Shown in pieces: positions 18,857 through 30,430 of a stretch of DNA of 64,000 bases. The stretch is from the NCBI GenBank assembly GCA_024707225.1, contig JANQAE010000001.1, positions 1,302,001 through 1,366,000 of the forward strand, written 5' to 3'. Source of the DNA: Dokdonella sp. (lineage in GTDB: Bacteria > Pseudomonadota > Gammaproteobacteria > Xanthomonadales > Rhodanobacteraceae). The translations under genes were made by a program, and so were the position numbers. Below the pieces are notes generated by a model. That model saw only the letters and a program-made list of their open reading frames with translations. It was not told the origin of the DNA and searched no databases. Position 1 is the stretch's first letter; each line of letters opens with the position of its first letter.

Positions 18857-19462
18857 TCAGGGCGTCGCCGCCGGCGGCGCCGGCGGCTCGGACGCGGCGG
18901 CGTCGCGCAGGCGCCGCGTGCGCCACGGCAGCATGCGCGCGAGCACGTCGTCGCGATCGACGAAGTGATGCTTGAGCGCGCCGCCGACGTGCAGCACGAG
19001 CGCGGCCGCGAGCACCCAGAACAGCGCCTCGTGCAGCGTCTCGGCGACGTCCTTGACGTCGCCGTTCGGCGCCAGCAGCTTGGGCACCTCGAACAGGCCG
19101 AACCAGTGCAGCGGACGCAGGCCGCCGGCCGAGTCGAACAGCCAGCCGCTGAGCGGGATCGCGAAGATCAGCGCGTACAGCGCGCCGTGCACGAGCCGCG
19201 AAGCCCAGTGCTGCCAGGCCGGCATCGCCGGCTCGCGCGGACGCCGGTCGAACAGCCGCCACAGCAGGCGCAGCACCGCCAGCGCCAGCACGGTCAGGCC
19301 GACCGACTTGTGGAAGCTGTAGACCGGGATGATGTTCGGCCGCTTCGGCAGCTCGACCATGATCAGGCCGACCGTCGCGGCGACCGCGATCAGGACGAAG
19401 ATGATCCAGTGGAGGCTGCGGGCGATCGCGCCCCAGCGTGCGTCATTGCTTCTTATCGCCAT
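18857..19462 (-). CDS. Cytochrome b561-family diheme membrane protein
   Basis: 201 residues with four hydrophobic segments. Candidate heme-ligand histidines lie in SLHWIIF, YSFHKSVG, RLVHGALYAL and ALVLHVGGALKHHF, the pattern of CybB-type cytochrome b561. These proteins oxidise quinol or pass electrons across the membrane. Its start overlaps the end of the upstream YceI gene by 20 bases and a second YceI gene follows, a YceI-b561-YceI sandwich. The partner and electron acceptor are not known. Confidence 0.9.
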   Translation of the reverse strand: MAIRSNDARWGAIARSLHWIIFVLIAVAATVGLIMVELPKRPNIIPVYSFHKSVGLTVLALAVLRLLWRLFDRRPREPAMPAWQHWASRLVHGALYALIFAIPLSGWLFDSAGGLRPLHWFGLFEVPKLLAPNGDVKDVAETLHEALFWVLAAALVLHVGGALKHHFVDRDDVLARMLPWRTRRLRDAAASEPPAPPAATP

Positions 19463-20090
19463 CGGCTGTCTCTTCCGGGTTCGCTGCCTGGCCGTCGGCG
19501 ATGCCTTCGACCTCGATTCTGACGTCGATCGTCTCGCCGACGACCTCGGCGTAGCGCTTCATGCCGAACGCGCTGCGCTGGAGCGTGGTGCGTGCCGAGA
19601 AACCGGCCTTGCGCTTGAATGCGTACGGATCGCGGCCGATCCGGTTGAACGTGACCGCGAGCTCGACCGGCCGGGTCTGCCCGTGCAGCGTCAGTTCGCC
19701 GCGCAGGATCGCCTGTCCCTCCGGCTGACCGCTGGTGACGAGCCCCTGCGCGACGAAGCGCGCGATCGGCCAGCGCGCGACGTCGAGGAACTGGCCCGAA
19801 CGCACCGCCTCGCTCCACTTGGCCTCGCCCATGTCGAGCGAGGCCAGATCGATCGTCACGTCGACCGCCGCGCTCGACCAGTCCTGCGGATCGAAGCGGA
19901 ACCAGCCGCCGGCGATGCGGACCCGGCCGGCCGCATGCGCGAAGCCGAGATGGTCGACGAAGAACGTGATCTGCGTGTGCACCGGATCGAAGCGCCAGGT
20001 GACCGCGTCGGCAGCCGCGGCGCGGCCCGGCGCGAGGGCGGCGGAAACGGCCAGCAGCACGGTGAGCGCCAGGATGCGGAGCGTCGACAT
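19443..20090 (-). CDS. YceI-family periplasmic protein (first of operon)
   Basis: 215 residues from ATG 20090, which begins a signal peptide (MSTLRILALTVLLAVSAALA). The YceI domain follows: WRFDPVHTQITFFVDHLGFA, FLDVARWPIARFVA and GQTRPVELAVTFNRIG. A polar tail (ANPEETADGDKKQ) ends the protein. It differs enough from the second YceI copy 38 bases beyond cytochrome b561 that the two probably bind different ligands; that is inference. Translation is coupled to the b561 gene by a 20-base overlap. Confidence 0.88.
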   Translation of the reverse strand: MSTLRILALTVLLAVSAALAPGRAAAADAVTWRFDPVHTQITFFVDHLGFAHAAGRVRIAGGWFRFDPQDWSSAAVDVTIDLASLDMGEAKWSEAVRSGQFLDVARWPIARFVAQGLVTSGQPEGQAILRGELTLHGQTRPVELAVTFNRIGRDPYAFKRKAGFSARTTLQRSAFGMKRYAEVVGETIDVRIEVEGIADGQAANPEETADGDKKQ

Positions 20091-20200
20091 GCGGGGAGCT
20101 TGGCAAAAACCCGGCGGCCCCGCCACCGCCGCGGCATGAAAGCACTGTCGGTCCACGCTGACCAATGCGGCGATGCCGCGCGCGCGGGCCGTCGCGGCGC

Positions 20201-21690
20201 TCATCCGGCGCTACCGCTGCCGCGCACCGCGTCCAGCACGATCCGCGCGACGCGTTCGAGCCGCTCGCGGCCCGGCTCGGCGAGCAGTTCGCGCACGCGC
20301 CGCTCGGCGTCGGCCTGATCGAACGCGGCCTTCTCGGCCAGACTGGCCGAGACCGCGCGGCCGACGCTGTCGAACACCAGTCCGTAAGCGACCGCGTGCA
20401 GCACGCCGCCGCCGAGCGTGCCGAGCCCAGGAAACGCCTTGAACGCATTGCCGGCGATCGCGAGCACCACCGCCGTGGCATTGCGCACGGTCAGACCGAG
20501 CCGCTTGAGCAGGTCGTCGACCGCCAGTTCGCGGACCGGCACGCCGTGCACGGCGGCCAGCTCGCGGATCAGCGCGGTGCCGAGCGCGCCCTGGATGACC
20601 AGGTCGCTGCCGGGCGCGACCGCGCCATCGCGCCGACCACCGCGCGGCGCGTGTAGCGCACGACGATCGCATCGGCTTCGCGCGCGGCCGCGTCGCGCTC
20701 GAGCGCGGCCCGGCGTTCCTCGACGCGCGTCAGCACGGCGGCCTCGCGTGCCGGCTCCAGCGCGGCCGCGCCGTGCGCGGCGTAGCGGTCGAGCGCGGCG
20801 GCCAGCGGCTCGACGGCCGGCAGCCGCTCGCGCTCGATCTTCTCGATGCGGCCGTCGGCCAGGCGCCGCTCGAAGCGTTCGAGGCCGCCGGCACTGACCG
20901 GCACCAGCGCCGCGACCAGGCCGGCGTAGCGCCGTTCGAGTGCGCCGATCAGCGCGTGCCGCTCGGCGGCGTCGAACTGGTCGATCTTGTTCAGCACGAG
21001 CAGCAGCGGCTTGCCGAAGCCGGCCAGCCAGCGCAGCTCGCTATCCTGCCGAGCGGTCAGGTCGGACGCGGCGACGACCGCGACGACGTGCGCACGCAGC
21101 GCCTCGTCGCGCGCCAGCGCCTCGCGCGCGGCCCCGTCGACCTCGCCGGTGCCGGGCACGTCGGCCAGCACCAGGCTGCGTCCGCTGGCGAGCCGGCCGC
21201 GATACGTCGCGACCCGGCGCGTGGTGCCGCCGCGCGGATCGGTCGCCGGCGCCTGGTCGGGCGCGAGCGCGCCGATCAGGCTCGACTTGCCGGTGGAGAT
21301 CTCGCCGAACACGGCGACGTAGACCTCGCCGTCGGCGCGGCGGCGGTCCAGTTCGTGCAGTTCCGCCTCGAGCGCCGCGGTATCGACCTCGCGCTGGCGC
21401 AGGGCCTCGACGCGGGCGTCGACCTCGGCGCGCTGCGGCGGTTCGCGCAGCGGCGGCAGGCGCCGCCGCGCCGGCCGCGCGAGGCGCCAGAACAGCAGGC
21501 CGAGACCACCGACCGCGCAGGCCGCCGCGACGATCAGCGGCAGGCGCAGCCACAGCGGCATCGCCATGACGCGCGCATGGAACTCCAGCATCGTATTGAG
21601 CGCGCCGACGACCAGGCCGACCGCGAGCGCCGCACCGATCGCGAGTGCGGCGATCAGCAGCAGGCGCAGCGGCAGTCGGTTGGCGGACAT
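20201..21690 (-). CDS. GTPase with DUF697-type membrane tail, second copy (frameshift near 20633)
   Basis: Two N-terminal membrane helices (about 7-30 and 45-65) precede a GTPase domain with G1 (GEISTGKSSLIGAL), G3 (DVPGTGEVD) and G4 (NKID). A DUF697-like tail (LTVRNATAVVLAIAGNAF) follows. One base is missing near 20633; inserting it joins RRAVVGAMA to AVAPGSDLVIQGAL and gives 496 residues. The start at 21690 has GAGG nine bases upstream. It belongs to the same broad class as the GTPase at 16865-18256 but carries the extra N-terminal helices. It is divergent from the adjacent histidine kinase gene. Confidence 0.8.
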
Positions 21691-21800
21691 GGCATCCTCG
21701 AAGCGGCGGTGTCGGTTCATTCTAGGCGGGCCGGCCGCCCTTCGGCGACGCGCCGCCAGCCGTCGCGGCCCGGCGCCGACGCGCGGCACAAGCGCCGACG

Positions 21801-24800
21801 ATGAGAAATGCCGGCCGGCATGGCACCATGCCGTTCATGTTCGCGCGCTGGCTCACGATGTTCGTGCCGCTGCTGGCGGCGGCCGCGCCGCCGCCGGCCG
21901 AACCGCGTTTCGAAGTGCTCGGCGTCGCCGACGGCCTGCCGTCGAGCCGCGTCTACAAGCTCGCCCAGGACGCCGACGGTTTCATCTGGATCGGCACCGC
22001 CGATGGCCTGGCCCGCTACGACGGCGTCGAAGTCAGGGTCTGGCGGCACGATCCGCGCGACGCCGGCTCGCTGGCCGGCAACGACGTCGCCAGCCTGCTG
22101 GTCGACCGCCACGGCCGGGTCTGGAGCGGCGGCGAGGCCAGCGGCATCAGCCGGCTCGATCCGGGCGCGACCGCGTTCGTGCGCTACCGTCACGTGCCGA
22201 GCGACCGCACGACGATCGGCAGCAACGACATCTTCGCGATCGCCGAGGACGCCGCCGGCACGATCTGGGTCGGCACCTACGGCGGCGGCCTGGCGCGCTA
22301 CGAGCGCGACGGCACGTTCACGCAGTTCCGCCACCGCGCCGACGAGCCGGACGGCCTGCGCTCGGACGCGGTGATCAGCCTGCACGGCGACGCGGCCGGG
22401 CGGCTCTGGATCGGCACCGATCGCGGCCTGGACGTGCGCGACCGCGACGGCCGCTTCCACCGCGTCGACCTGCCCGATCTCGACTCGCGCACCGGCGTGG
22501 CCCAGGTCAGCGCGATCGTCGGCGAGCCGGACGGCGGCGCGCTGCTGACGACGCCGCGCGGCCTGTTCGCGGTCGGCGCCGACCTGGTCGCGACGCGCCG
22601 CATGCCGATCGACGGCTTCACGCCGCTGTCGGCCGCGCGCGACCGCAGCGGCCGGCTGTGGATCGGCACGGTCTCGGGCCTGGGCGTGCTCGACGGCGAC
22701 CAGGCCGATCACTTCCTGACCCACGAGCAGATTCCCGGCACCCTGCCCGGCGCGCGCATCATGGACGTGCTGTGCGATCACGAGGGCAGCGTCTGGCTGG
22801 CGACCCAGGAAGGCGGCGTCGCGCGGCTGCCACCGACCTGGCGCAACTTCTCGAACTACCGCTTTCTGCCGGGTTCGCCGGCCAGCCTGACGCACGGCAC
22901 CGTCAATGCGCTGGCGGTCGGCTCCGACGATGCGGTCTGGGCGCTCAGCGCCCACGACGGACTGGACCGCATCGACCCGGTCACCGGCCACGTCGAGCGG
23001 CACGGTCACCACCTCGACGGCAACCGCCAGCGCATGACCTCGCTGCTGGTGCAGGACGAGGCGATCTGGATCGGCCAGCGCAACGGCCTGCGCCGGATCG
23101 ATCGCAGCGGCCGTACGCGCAGCCACGAGTTCGCGGTCGACGCCGACCGCGCCGACGCGCTGCCGCCGGGGCAGATCTCGGCGCTGGCGGCCGGCGAAGG
23201 CCGGGTCTGGGCGGTCGTGCTCGGCGAGGGCGTCGTCGCGATCGATCCGAAAACGCGCGCGCTGCAGCGCTACCAGCGCGGCAACGACCGCCTGACCAGC
23301 GCCGACATCAAGGTGCTGGCCCGTGCGCCGGACGGCGGCATCTGGATCGCGACGACGGTCGGGGTGGAGCGCTACGTGGCGGCCGAGGACCGCTTCCGAC
23401 GCGTCACCGGCGTGCCGTTCGATCTGATCGACGCGTTCGCGTTCGCGCCCGACGGCACGTTCTGGGCCCATCACCCGGGCCGGCTCGAGCATTACCGCAT
23501 GGACGGCGAGATCGCGCGCCGGATCGATCAGGTCGAGCGTGACCTGGCCTTGCCGACGATGCCGGGCGCCGCGCTGGTGATCGCCGACGACGGCAGTCCG
23601 TGGCTGGCCAGCCGGCGCGGCCTGTGGCACTTCGATCCGGCCGCGCGCCGCCTGACCCGCTACGGCGAGGGCGACGGCCTGCCGAGCGTGGAGTTCCGCA
23701 GCGGCGCCGCGGCGCGTACCTCCGACGGCACGATCTGGATGTCGACGCTGTCGGGCTTGGTCGCGTTCGACCCGCGCGCGCTGCGGATCGAGCTGGCACG
23801 CCCGCCGGTGCGCGTCACCGCGCTGACGGTGCGGCGCGACGGCCGCACGATCGACCTGCCGCCGTCCGGTCCGGTCGTGCTGACCTACGACGACCGCGAT
23901 CTGCAGGTCGACGTGCGCGCGCTCTCGTACGTCAACCCGGCCGCCAACCGCTACCGCTTCCAGCTCGCGCATTTCGACGAAGGCTGGGTCGACACCGGCG
24001 ATCGCGGCCAGCGCGTGTTCTCGCAGCTGCCGGCCGGCCGCTATCCGCTGCGGATCTCGGCGACCAACGGCGGCGGTGAGTGGAGCGACCTGGACCCGCC
24101 GCTGCTGCTGGAGGTCGCGCCGCCGGCCTGGGCGACCGAGCAGGCCTATCTGGTCTACTTCGCCGCGCTGCTCGGCATCGGCTGGATCGTCATGCGCGGC
24201 TACCGCGAGCGCATCAGGCGCCAGCACGCGCTGCAGCTGGCCGAGGAGCGCCGCCGCGCGGCCGAGATCGTCGCCGACGCCAAGTCGCGCTTCCTCGCGA
24301 TGATGAGCCACGAGATCCGCACGCCGCTGACCGGCGTGCTCGGCATGACCGACCTGCTGCTGCGCACGCCGCTGGAGACGCGCCAGCGCAGCCAGGCCGA
24401 CGCGATCCGCAAGTCCGGCGAGGTGCTGCTGCGCATCGTCAACGACAGCCTCGACCTGGCGCGCATCGAGGCCGGCAAGCTGTCGCTCGATCCGGTGCCG
24501 TTCGATCCGGGTGCGCTGCTGCACGAGGTCGCCGCGGTCGAGGAAGGCATCGCCGCGCCAAGGGCGTCGGCCTGGTCGTCGACATCGCGCCCGGCGTGCC
24601 GGCGCGCGTCGTCGGCGATGCGGTGCGGATCAAGCAGATCCTGCTGAACCTGGTCGGCAATGCGCTGAAGTTCACCGACCAGGGCCAGGTCCGGCTCGGG
24701 CTGACGATCGGCTTCGGCGGCATCGTGCGCTTCCGCATCGAGGACAGCGGGCCGGGCATGAGCGCCGACATGCTGCAGAAGCTGTTCAGCCGCTTCGAGC

Positions 24801-25429
24801 AGTCCGACGGCGTCAGCCGCCGCCACGGCGGCAGCGGGCTTGGCCTGGCGATCTGCCAGGAACTGACCCAGCTGATGCACGGGCGCATCCACGCGACCAG
24901 CGTGCCCGGCCACGGCAGCGTGTTCACGGTCGAGCTGCCGCTGCTCGACCCGCGCATCCCGCCGCCCGATTCGGTCGAAGCCGCGCTGGCACGCGAGGCC
25001 GCCGCGGCGGCTCCGGCCGTCGAGACGCCGCGCACGGCGCCGCTGCCGGCGCTGACGATCCTGCTGGTCGAGGACGATCTGACCGTGGCCGCGGTCGCCA
25101 GCGGCCTGCTCGAAGCGGCCGGACATCGCGTCGTGCATGCCGCGCAGGCGCTGGCCGCCCTGGTCGAGCTGTCGCGCGGCCGCTTCGATCTGGCGATCGT
25201 CGATCTGGACCTGCCCGGCATCGACGGCCTGCAGCTGACCGGCATGATCCGCAAGCAGAGCGCGCATGCCGGTCTGCCGGTGCTCGCGGTCACCGCGCGC
25301 TCGGGCGGCGAGGAGGAAGCCGCCGCCAAGGCGGCCGGCATGGACGGCTTCCTGCGCAAGCCGCTGACCGAGAGCCGCCTGCAGGAGGCGATCGAGCGCC
25401 TGCTGCAGACGGTCGCGCCGGGCGCCTGA
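21801..25429 (+). CDS. Hybrid histidine kinase with two-component-propeller sensor (frameshift near 24556)
   Basis: A signal sequence is followed by two seven-bladed propeller-type repeat sets (motifs FIWIGTADGLARYDG, TIWVGTYGGGLARYE, RLWIGTDRGL), then a Y_Y_Y domain (YVNPAANRYRFQLAHFDEGW). A membrane helix comes at about 24140-24200, then a HisKA domain (SHEIRTPLTG), a HATPase (NLVGNALKFT, DSGPGM, GGSGLGLAI) and a receiver domain (LVEDD, phospho-Asp in IVDLDLPGIDG, Lys in FLRKP). One base is missing near 24556; repaired length is about 1209 residues. Without repair the HATPase and receiver are lost. No DNA-binding domain and no adjacent response regulator are seen, so the output partner is elsewhere. 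The start could also be ATG 21828; neither has a clear ribosome site. Confidence 0.85.
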
Positions 25430-25441
25430 GCCGCTGCGCGA

Positions 25442-26500
25442 TCAGCGCTCGGCGGGGCGCCAGGCGTGCACGGCGTCGATCAACACGCCCAGATGCGCCG
25501 GATCGACCTGCGGCGTGATGCCGTGGCCGAGATTGAAGACCAGGCCCGGTCCGGCACCGAAACTGGCCAGCGTCGCATGCGCCTCGGCGCGGATCGACTC
25601 CGGCTGCGCGTAGAGCACCGACGGGTCGAGATTGCCCTGCAGCGCGACGCGGTCGCCGACGCGCGCACGCGCCTCGCCGAGCGTGATCGTCCAGTCGACG
25701 CCGAGCGCCGCGCAGCCGGTGCCGGCCAGCGCCTCGAGGTGGCCGTTGGCCCCCTTCGAGAACACGATCAGCGGCAGCTCGCGCGCGGCCGGATCGGCAT
25801 CGAGCGCATCGACGACCTGGGCGATGTAGCGCAGCGAGAACTCGAGGAACGGCCCCGGTCCGAGCAGGCCGCCCCAGGTGTCGAACAGCATCAGCGCCTG
25901 CGCGCCGGCGGCGGCCTGCGCCGACAGATACGCGGCGACCGCGCGCGCGTTGACGTCGAGCAGGCGATGCAGGCTGGCCGGATCGTTCCAGAGCAGCGCC
26001 TTGGCATGCGCGAAGTCCGACGAGCCCTCGCCCTGGATCATGTAGCAGGCCAGCGTCCACGGGCTGCCGGAGAAGCCGATCAGCGGCACGCGGCCGTCGA
26101 GCTCGCGGCGGATCAGGCGCACCGCGTCGGTCACGTAGCGCAGATCGCGCTCCGGATCGGGCACGCCGAGCCGCGCGATCGAGGCCGCGTCGCGCAGCGG
26201 ATGGTGGAACTTGGGACCCTCGCCCTCGACGAAATGCAGGCCCAGGCCCATCGCGTCGGGGACGGTCAGGATGTCCGAGAACAGGATCGCCGCGTCGAGC
26301 GGGAAGCGCTCGAGCGGCTGCAGCGTGACCTCGCAGGCCAGTTCCGGCGTCTTGGCGAGCGCGAGAAAGCTGCCGGCACGGGCGCGCGTCGCGCGGTACT
26401 CGGGCAGGTAGCGCCCGGCCTGGCGCATGATCCAGACCGGGGTGCGGTCGACGGGCTGGCGGCGCAGCGCACGCAGCAGGCGATCGTTCTTGAGGGTCAT
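25442..26500 (-). CDS. hemE: Uroporphyrinogen decarboxylase
   Basis: 352 residues. It catalyses the four-step decarboxylation of uroporphyrinogen III to coproporphyrinogen III in cytosolic heme synthesis. Diagnostic features: [14 protein letters not shown] near the start, [36 protein letters not shown] and GNLDP. Length matches the family. It is convergent with the hybrid kinase, the stops being 13 bases apart. The product feeds HemN encoded 5 kb away. Confidence 0.97.
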   Translation of the reverse strand: MTLKNDRLLRALRRQPVDRTPVWIMRQAGRYLPEYRATRARAGSFLALAKTPELACEVTLQPLERFPLDAAILFSDILTVPDAMGLGLHFVEGEGPKFHHPLRDAASIARLGVPDPERDLRYVTDAVRLIRRELDGRVPLIGFSGSPWTLACYMIQGEGSSDFAHAKALLWNDPASLHRLLDVNARAVAAYLSAQAAAGAQALMLFDTWGGLLGPGPFLEFSLRYIAQVVDALDADPAARELPLIVFSKGANGHLEALAGTGCAALGVDWTITLGEARARVGDRVALQGNLDPSVLYAQPESIRAEAHATLASFGAGPGLVFNLGHGITPQVDPAHLGVLIDAVHAWRPAER

Positions 26501-26582
26501 CGTCGGTTCCGGCTCGGGGCGCCGCCGGCGGCGGCGCACGGGAAAGAGGGACGCGCCGCCGCGGGCGGGCGCGGACGCGCGA

Positions 26583-26825
26583 CTAGAGGCCGCGGCTGAA
26601 CATGATCTGGAAGCCGCGCCGCAGCTGCGAATCGCGCGCGCTCTCGAATGCCGCCAGGGCCTCGTCGCGTTCGAGGTAGAGCTCGCGCTTGCGGCTGCTG
26701 CGCCCGCCCTGCTGGCCCCACTCGCGCGACAGCGTCCATCCGCCGAGCAGGTCCTGCTCCAGATCGATCTGGTAGAACTTCGGCGTTTCGCTGGCGACCG
26801 GCTGGGTCTGCATGAACAGGCGCAT
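26583..26825 (-). CDS. Small WGR-domain protein
   Basis: 80 residues, almost entirely one WGR domain ([20 protein letters not shown], then GQQGGR and [14 protein letters not shown]). WGR domains bind nucleic acid, and many bacterial members are stand-alone as here. The start at 26825 is the first Met giving a complete domain; a further upstream frame to 26882 looks non-coding. It lies 82 bases upstream of hemE on the same strand. Function unknown. Confidence 0.8.
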   Translation of the reverse strand: MRLFMQTQPVASETPKFYQIDLEQDLLGGWTLSREWGQQGGRSSRKRELYLERDEALAAFESARDSQLRRGFQIMFSRGL

Positions 26826-26908
26826 CGGCCCATTGTAGCCGCGCGCCATCGGGTTGACACCTCGCCGCACGCGTGGCGACATGCCGCGACGCCCGGCCGG
26901 AGAGACCG

Positions 26909-27919
26909 ATGAAACCCGTGACGATCCTGGCGCTCGGCGCCGTGCTGGCCAGCGCGAGCGTGCGCGCCGACGGCGTGCTGCTGGTCGGCAACAAGAGCGC
27001 CGCCTCGGTCGAGATCGTCGATCTCGGCAGCGGCGTCTCGCAAGGCCGCATCGCGACCGGCGAGGGACCGCACGAGATCGAGGTCTCGCCGGACGGCCGC
27101 CGCGTCGTCGTCGCCGACTACGGCACCGCCGCGTCGGCCGGCGCCACGCTGACCGTGATCGACTGGCCGTCGCGCACGACGCGCAGCGTGGCGCTGGGCG
27201 AGCACCGCCGGCCGCACGGCCTGCGCTTCCTGCCCGACGGCCGCCGGGTCGTCGTCACGACCGAAGGCAGCGGCAGCCTCGTCGAGGTCGACCTCGAGCG
27301 CGGCCGCGTGCTGCGCGCGATCGAGGTCGGCGCCGGCAAGCCGCACATGGTCGCGCTTGCGCCGGACGGAGCGCGCGCCTACGTGACCCAGGTCGCCGCC
27401 GGCGTCGTGTCAGTGGTCGACCTGGCGAGCGGGCGGCGCCTGCGCGACGTCGCGACCGGTGCCGGCGCCGAAGGCATCGCGATCACGCCCGACGGCGCGG
27501 AACTGTGGGTCGCCAATCGCGCCGACGACAGCGTCTCGGTGCTCGACGCCGCGACGCTCGCCGTGGTCGCGACGCTGCCGAGCGCCGGCTTTCCGATCCG
27601 CGTCGCGATGACGCCGGACGCGCGCCACGTGCTGCTCGTCAATGCCAAGGCGGCGACGCTGTCGGTGTTCGACCGCACGGCGCGGCGTCCGGTCGCGACC
27701 GTGACGCTCGACGAGCCCGGCGTGCGCTACCAGCCGAGCATGCTCGGCGACAGCGCCCTGCCGATCGGCGTGCGCGTCGCGCCGGATGGCCTTCGCGCCT
27801 ACGTCGCGATCAGCGGCGGCGACCGGGTCGCGGTGATCGACACGGCGACCTGGACGGTCCTGGAACGCTGGAAGACCGGCCGCGAGCCGGACGCGGTCGC
27901 GATCGCCGGCCTGCGCTGA
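26909..27919 (+). CDS. Periplasmic YVTN-family beta-propeller protein
   Basis: 336 residues with a signal peptide ([20 protein letters not shown]), then about seven repeats of about 45 residues with the pattern PDGxRxxVA/T...SVxDL ([49 protein letters not shown]). GGAGAG stands six bases before the start. Such propellers are exported scaffolds or quinoprotein relatives. No catalytic residues are identified. Confidence 0.85.
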   Translation: MKPVTILALGAVLASASVRADGVLLVGNKSAASVEIVDLGSGVSQGRIATGEGPHEIEVSPDGRRVVVADYGTAASAGATLTVIDWPSRTTRSVALGEHRRPHGLRFLPDGRRVVVTTEGSGSLVEVDLERGRVLRAIEVGAGKPHMVALAPDGARAYVTQVAAGVVSVVDLASGRRLRDVATGAGAEGIAITPDGAELWVANRADDSVSVLDAATLAVVATLPSAGFPIRVAMTPDARHVLLVNAKAATLSVFDRTARRPVATVTLDEPGVRYQPSMLGDSALPIGVRVAPDGLRAYVAISGGDRVAVIDTATWTVLERWKTGREPDAVAIAGLR

Positions 27920-27935
27920 GCGGTGCCGCGGCCGC

Positions 27936-29279
27936 TCAGGCCGCGACGTCCTCGACCAGGCGGATGCGGCCGCGCAGCGAGTTGCTCATGACCTCGGTGA
28001 CCACGACATCGGCGAACTGGCCGATCAGGCGGCGCGGCCCGGCGAAGTTGACGTAGCGCATGTTCTCGGTGCGGCCGGTCAGCTCGTCGGGATTCTTGCG
28101 GCTGGGGCCTTCGACCAGCACGCGCTGCACGCTGCCGAGCATGCCCTGGGCGATGCGCCGCGCATTGTCGTTGATCGCGGCCTGCAGCCGCGCCAGCCGC
28201 TGCTGCTTGACCGCAGCGGGCGTCTCGTCGGCGAGGTTCGCGGCCGGCGTGCCGGGCCGTGCCGAATAGACGAACGAGAAGCTCTGATCGAAGCCGACGT
28301 CGGCGATCAGCTTCATCGTCTTGTCGAAGTCGGCATCGGTCTCGCCCGGGAAGCCGACGATGAAATCGGTCGACACGCTGATGTCCGGCCGCACCGCGCG
28401 CAGCTTGCGGATGCGCTGCTTGTACTCGAGCACCGTGTAGCCGCGCTTCATCGCCGCCAGGATCCGGTCCGAGCCGGCCTGCACCGGCAGATGCAGATAG
28501 TTGGCGAGCTTGGGCACGTTCGCGTAGGCGTCGATCAGCGAATCGGAGAACTCCATCGGATGCGAGGTCGTGAAGCGGATCCGGCCGATGCCGTCGATCT
28601 CGGCGATCGCGTGGATCAGCAGACCGAGATCGGCGCTGCCGCCGTCGAACATCGGGCCGCGATACGCGTTGACGTTCTGTCCGAGCAGGGTCACCTCGCG
28701 CACGCCCTGCTCGGCCAGCATCGCGACCTCGGCGACGACGTCGTCGAACGGGCGGCTGATCTCCTCGCCGCGCGTGTACGGCACGACACAGTACGTGCAG
28801 TACTTCGAGCAGCCTTCCATGATCGAGACGAATGCGGTCGGTCCTTCGGCGCGCGGCTCGGGCATGCGGTCGAACTTCTCGATCTCCGGGAACGAGATGT
28901 CGACCTGCGGCCGCCCGGTCGCGCGCTGGGCGGCGATCATCTCGGGCAGGCGGTGCAGCGTCTGCGGGCCGAACACCAGATCGACGAACGGTGCGCGCTT
29001 GACGATCGCCTCGCCCTCCTGGCTGGCGACGCAGCCGCCGACGCCGATGACCAGGCGCTCGTTGCGCTGCTTGAGCTCGCGCCAGCGGCCGAGCTGGCTG
29101 AAGACCTTCTCCTGCGCCTTCTCGCGGATCGAGCAGGTGTTGATCAGGATGACGTCGGCCTCGCTCTCGTCCTCGGTCAGTTCGAGGCCGTGCGCCGCCT
29201 GCAGCACGTCGACCATCTTGGTCGAGTCGTACTCGTTCATCTGGCAACCGTGGGTCTTGATGTAGAGCTTGCCGGGCAT
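27936..29279 (-). CDS. miaB: tRNA-2-methylthio-N6-dimethylallyladenosine synthase
   Basis: 447 residues. A radical-SAM methylthiotransferase acting on i6A37 of tRNAs. The N-terminal cluster cysteines lie in [24 protein letters not shown] and GGCVASQEG; the radical-SAM cluster is CSKYCTYC; a TRAM-like domain ends the protein ([20 protein letters not shown]). The start [11 protein letters not shown] at 29279 matches family N-termini. It is convergent with the YVTN gene. Confidence 0.97.
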   Translation of the reverse strand: MPGKLYIKTHGCQMNEYDSTKMVDVLQAAHGLELTEDESEADVILINTCSIREKAQEKVFSQLGRWRELKQRNERLVIGVGGCVASQEGEAIVKRAPFVDLVFGPQTLHRLPEMIAAQRATGRPQVDISFPEIEKFDRMPEPRAEGPTAFVSIMEGCSKYCTYCVVPYTRGEEISRPFDDVVAEVAMLAEQGVREVTLLGQNVNAYRGPMFDGGSADLGLLIHAIAEIDGIGRIRFTTSHPMEFSDSLIDAYANVPKLANYLHLPVQAGSDRILAAMKRGYTVLEYKQRIRKLRAVRPDISVSTDFIVGFPGETDADFDKTMKLIADVGFDQSFSFVYSARPGTPAANLADETPAAVKQQRLARLQAAINDNARRIAQGMLGSVQRVLVEGPSRKNPDELTGRTENMRYVNFAGPRRLIGQFADVVVTEVMSNSLRGRIRLVEDVAA

Positions 29280-29444
29280 GGGCTGGCCGTCGTCGAGGCT
29301 GCGGCGCGGACCGTGAGCAGTCCGAAACCGGTGATGGCCCAATAGTTTATGATGGACGCCGGGCCACCGCCACGTGTCCGCCGGGGGGAACTGCGACGCG
29401 GGCGGCGGAAACTTTTCGGAAGCTGCGCTATCCATCTTCGCCAC

Positions 29445-30352
29445 ATGACGTCCCGACCGCTGCTCGCGCTGCTGCCGCTCGCCCTGGCCCTGCTGCCGGC
29501 GGCGCCGGCGCATGCCGACACGGTCTACAAGTGCGAGGGACCGGACGGCACGATCGCCTACGGCAACGTCACCGCGGGCTTTCGCAACTGCAAGGTGTTC
29601 GCGACCGCGAGCGCGGCCGCCAGCAAGCCGCCGGCCGCCGGCAGCATGGCCGCCACCAGCAAGTGGACCTACGAGCAGAGCAGCCGTCCCGACGTCAAGG
29701 CGACCGGCGCCGGCGTGACCAGTACCGCGCCTGCGGTCGAACCCGCGCCGCGTGTGGCGCCCGCTGCGGCGGCCCCCAGGCGCAGCACGGCCAAGGTCAC
29801 CAGCGGCGCGGTCTACCGCGTGGACCGCGGCGACGGCGTCACCGAGTACACCAACATCAAGCCGCGCGGCGGCCGCTACGCGACGATGTTCACCTACATC
29901 GCGACCTGCATCGCCTGCGACGTGCACTCGACGATCGACTGGCTCAGCACCCGGCTCAAGACCGACCTGTACCGCGAGGAGATCGCCGCGCCGCGGCCGA
30001 ATCGGGCGTCGATGCGGCGCTGATCCGCGCGGTCATCCACGCCGAGTCGGCGTTCAACCCGCTGGCGCTGTCGCACAAGGGCGCGCAGGGCCTGATGCAG
30101 CTGATGCCGGGCACGGCCGGCGACCTCGGCGTCGTCGACGCGTTCGACATCGGCGAGAACATCCGTGGCGGCGCGCGCTACCTCGCGCAGATGCTCAAGT
30201 CCTTCAACGGCGACGAGCGGCTCGCGACGGCCGCCTACAACGCCGGTCCCGGCGCGGTGCAGAAGCACGGCGGTGTCCCGCCGTATGCCGAGACCAAGCT
30301 CTACGTCGAGCGCGTCGCGACGCTGCGCGAGCGCTACGGCAAGGCGCAGTAG
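29445..30352 (+). CDS. Lytic transglycosylase (SLT) with DUF4124 N-terminal domain (frameshift near 29992)
   Basis: A signal peptide ([20 protein letters not shown]) precedes a DUF4124 domain ([15 protein letters not shown]). After a Pro/Ala linker comes a soluble lytic transglycosylase domain: catalytic Glu in [10 protein letters not shown], then [31 protein letters not shown] and [10 protein letters not shown]. One base is missing near 29992; inserting it joins LYREEIAA to [13 protein letters not shown] and gives about 302 residues. It cleaves peptidoglycan with 1,6-anhydro product formation (family knowledge). A short open frame to 29349 precedes the chosen start but contains no signal peptide. 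Confidence 0.88.
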
Positions 30353-30383
30353 CCCCTTTGGAAGGCCGGCACGTCGCGCCGGC

Positions 30384-30397
30384 TTGATCCGGATCAA
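30384..30397 (+). promoter_or_regulatory. FNR box upstream of hemN
   Basis: TTGATCCGGATCAA matches the FNR/Anr consensus TTGAT-N4-ATCAA perfectly. Its last base lies 33 bases before the hemN ATG. This is the operator expected for FNR-activated hemN, whose own regulator gene follows. Confidence 0.9.
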
Positions 30398-30430
30398 GTC
30401 CGCCTTGCGCGGCCACGGCACGATGGCGGC

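Noticed and set aside
29349-29444. Earlier start for the lytic transglycosylase
   Set aside because: It adds 32 basic residues before an obvious signal peptide; ATG 29445 starts the peptide directly.
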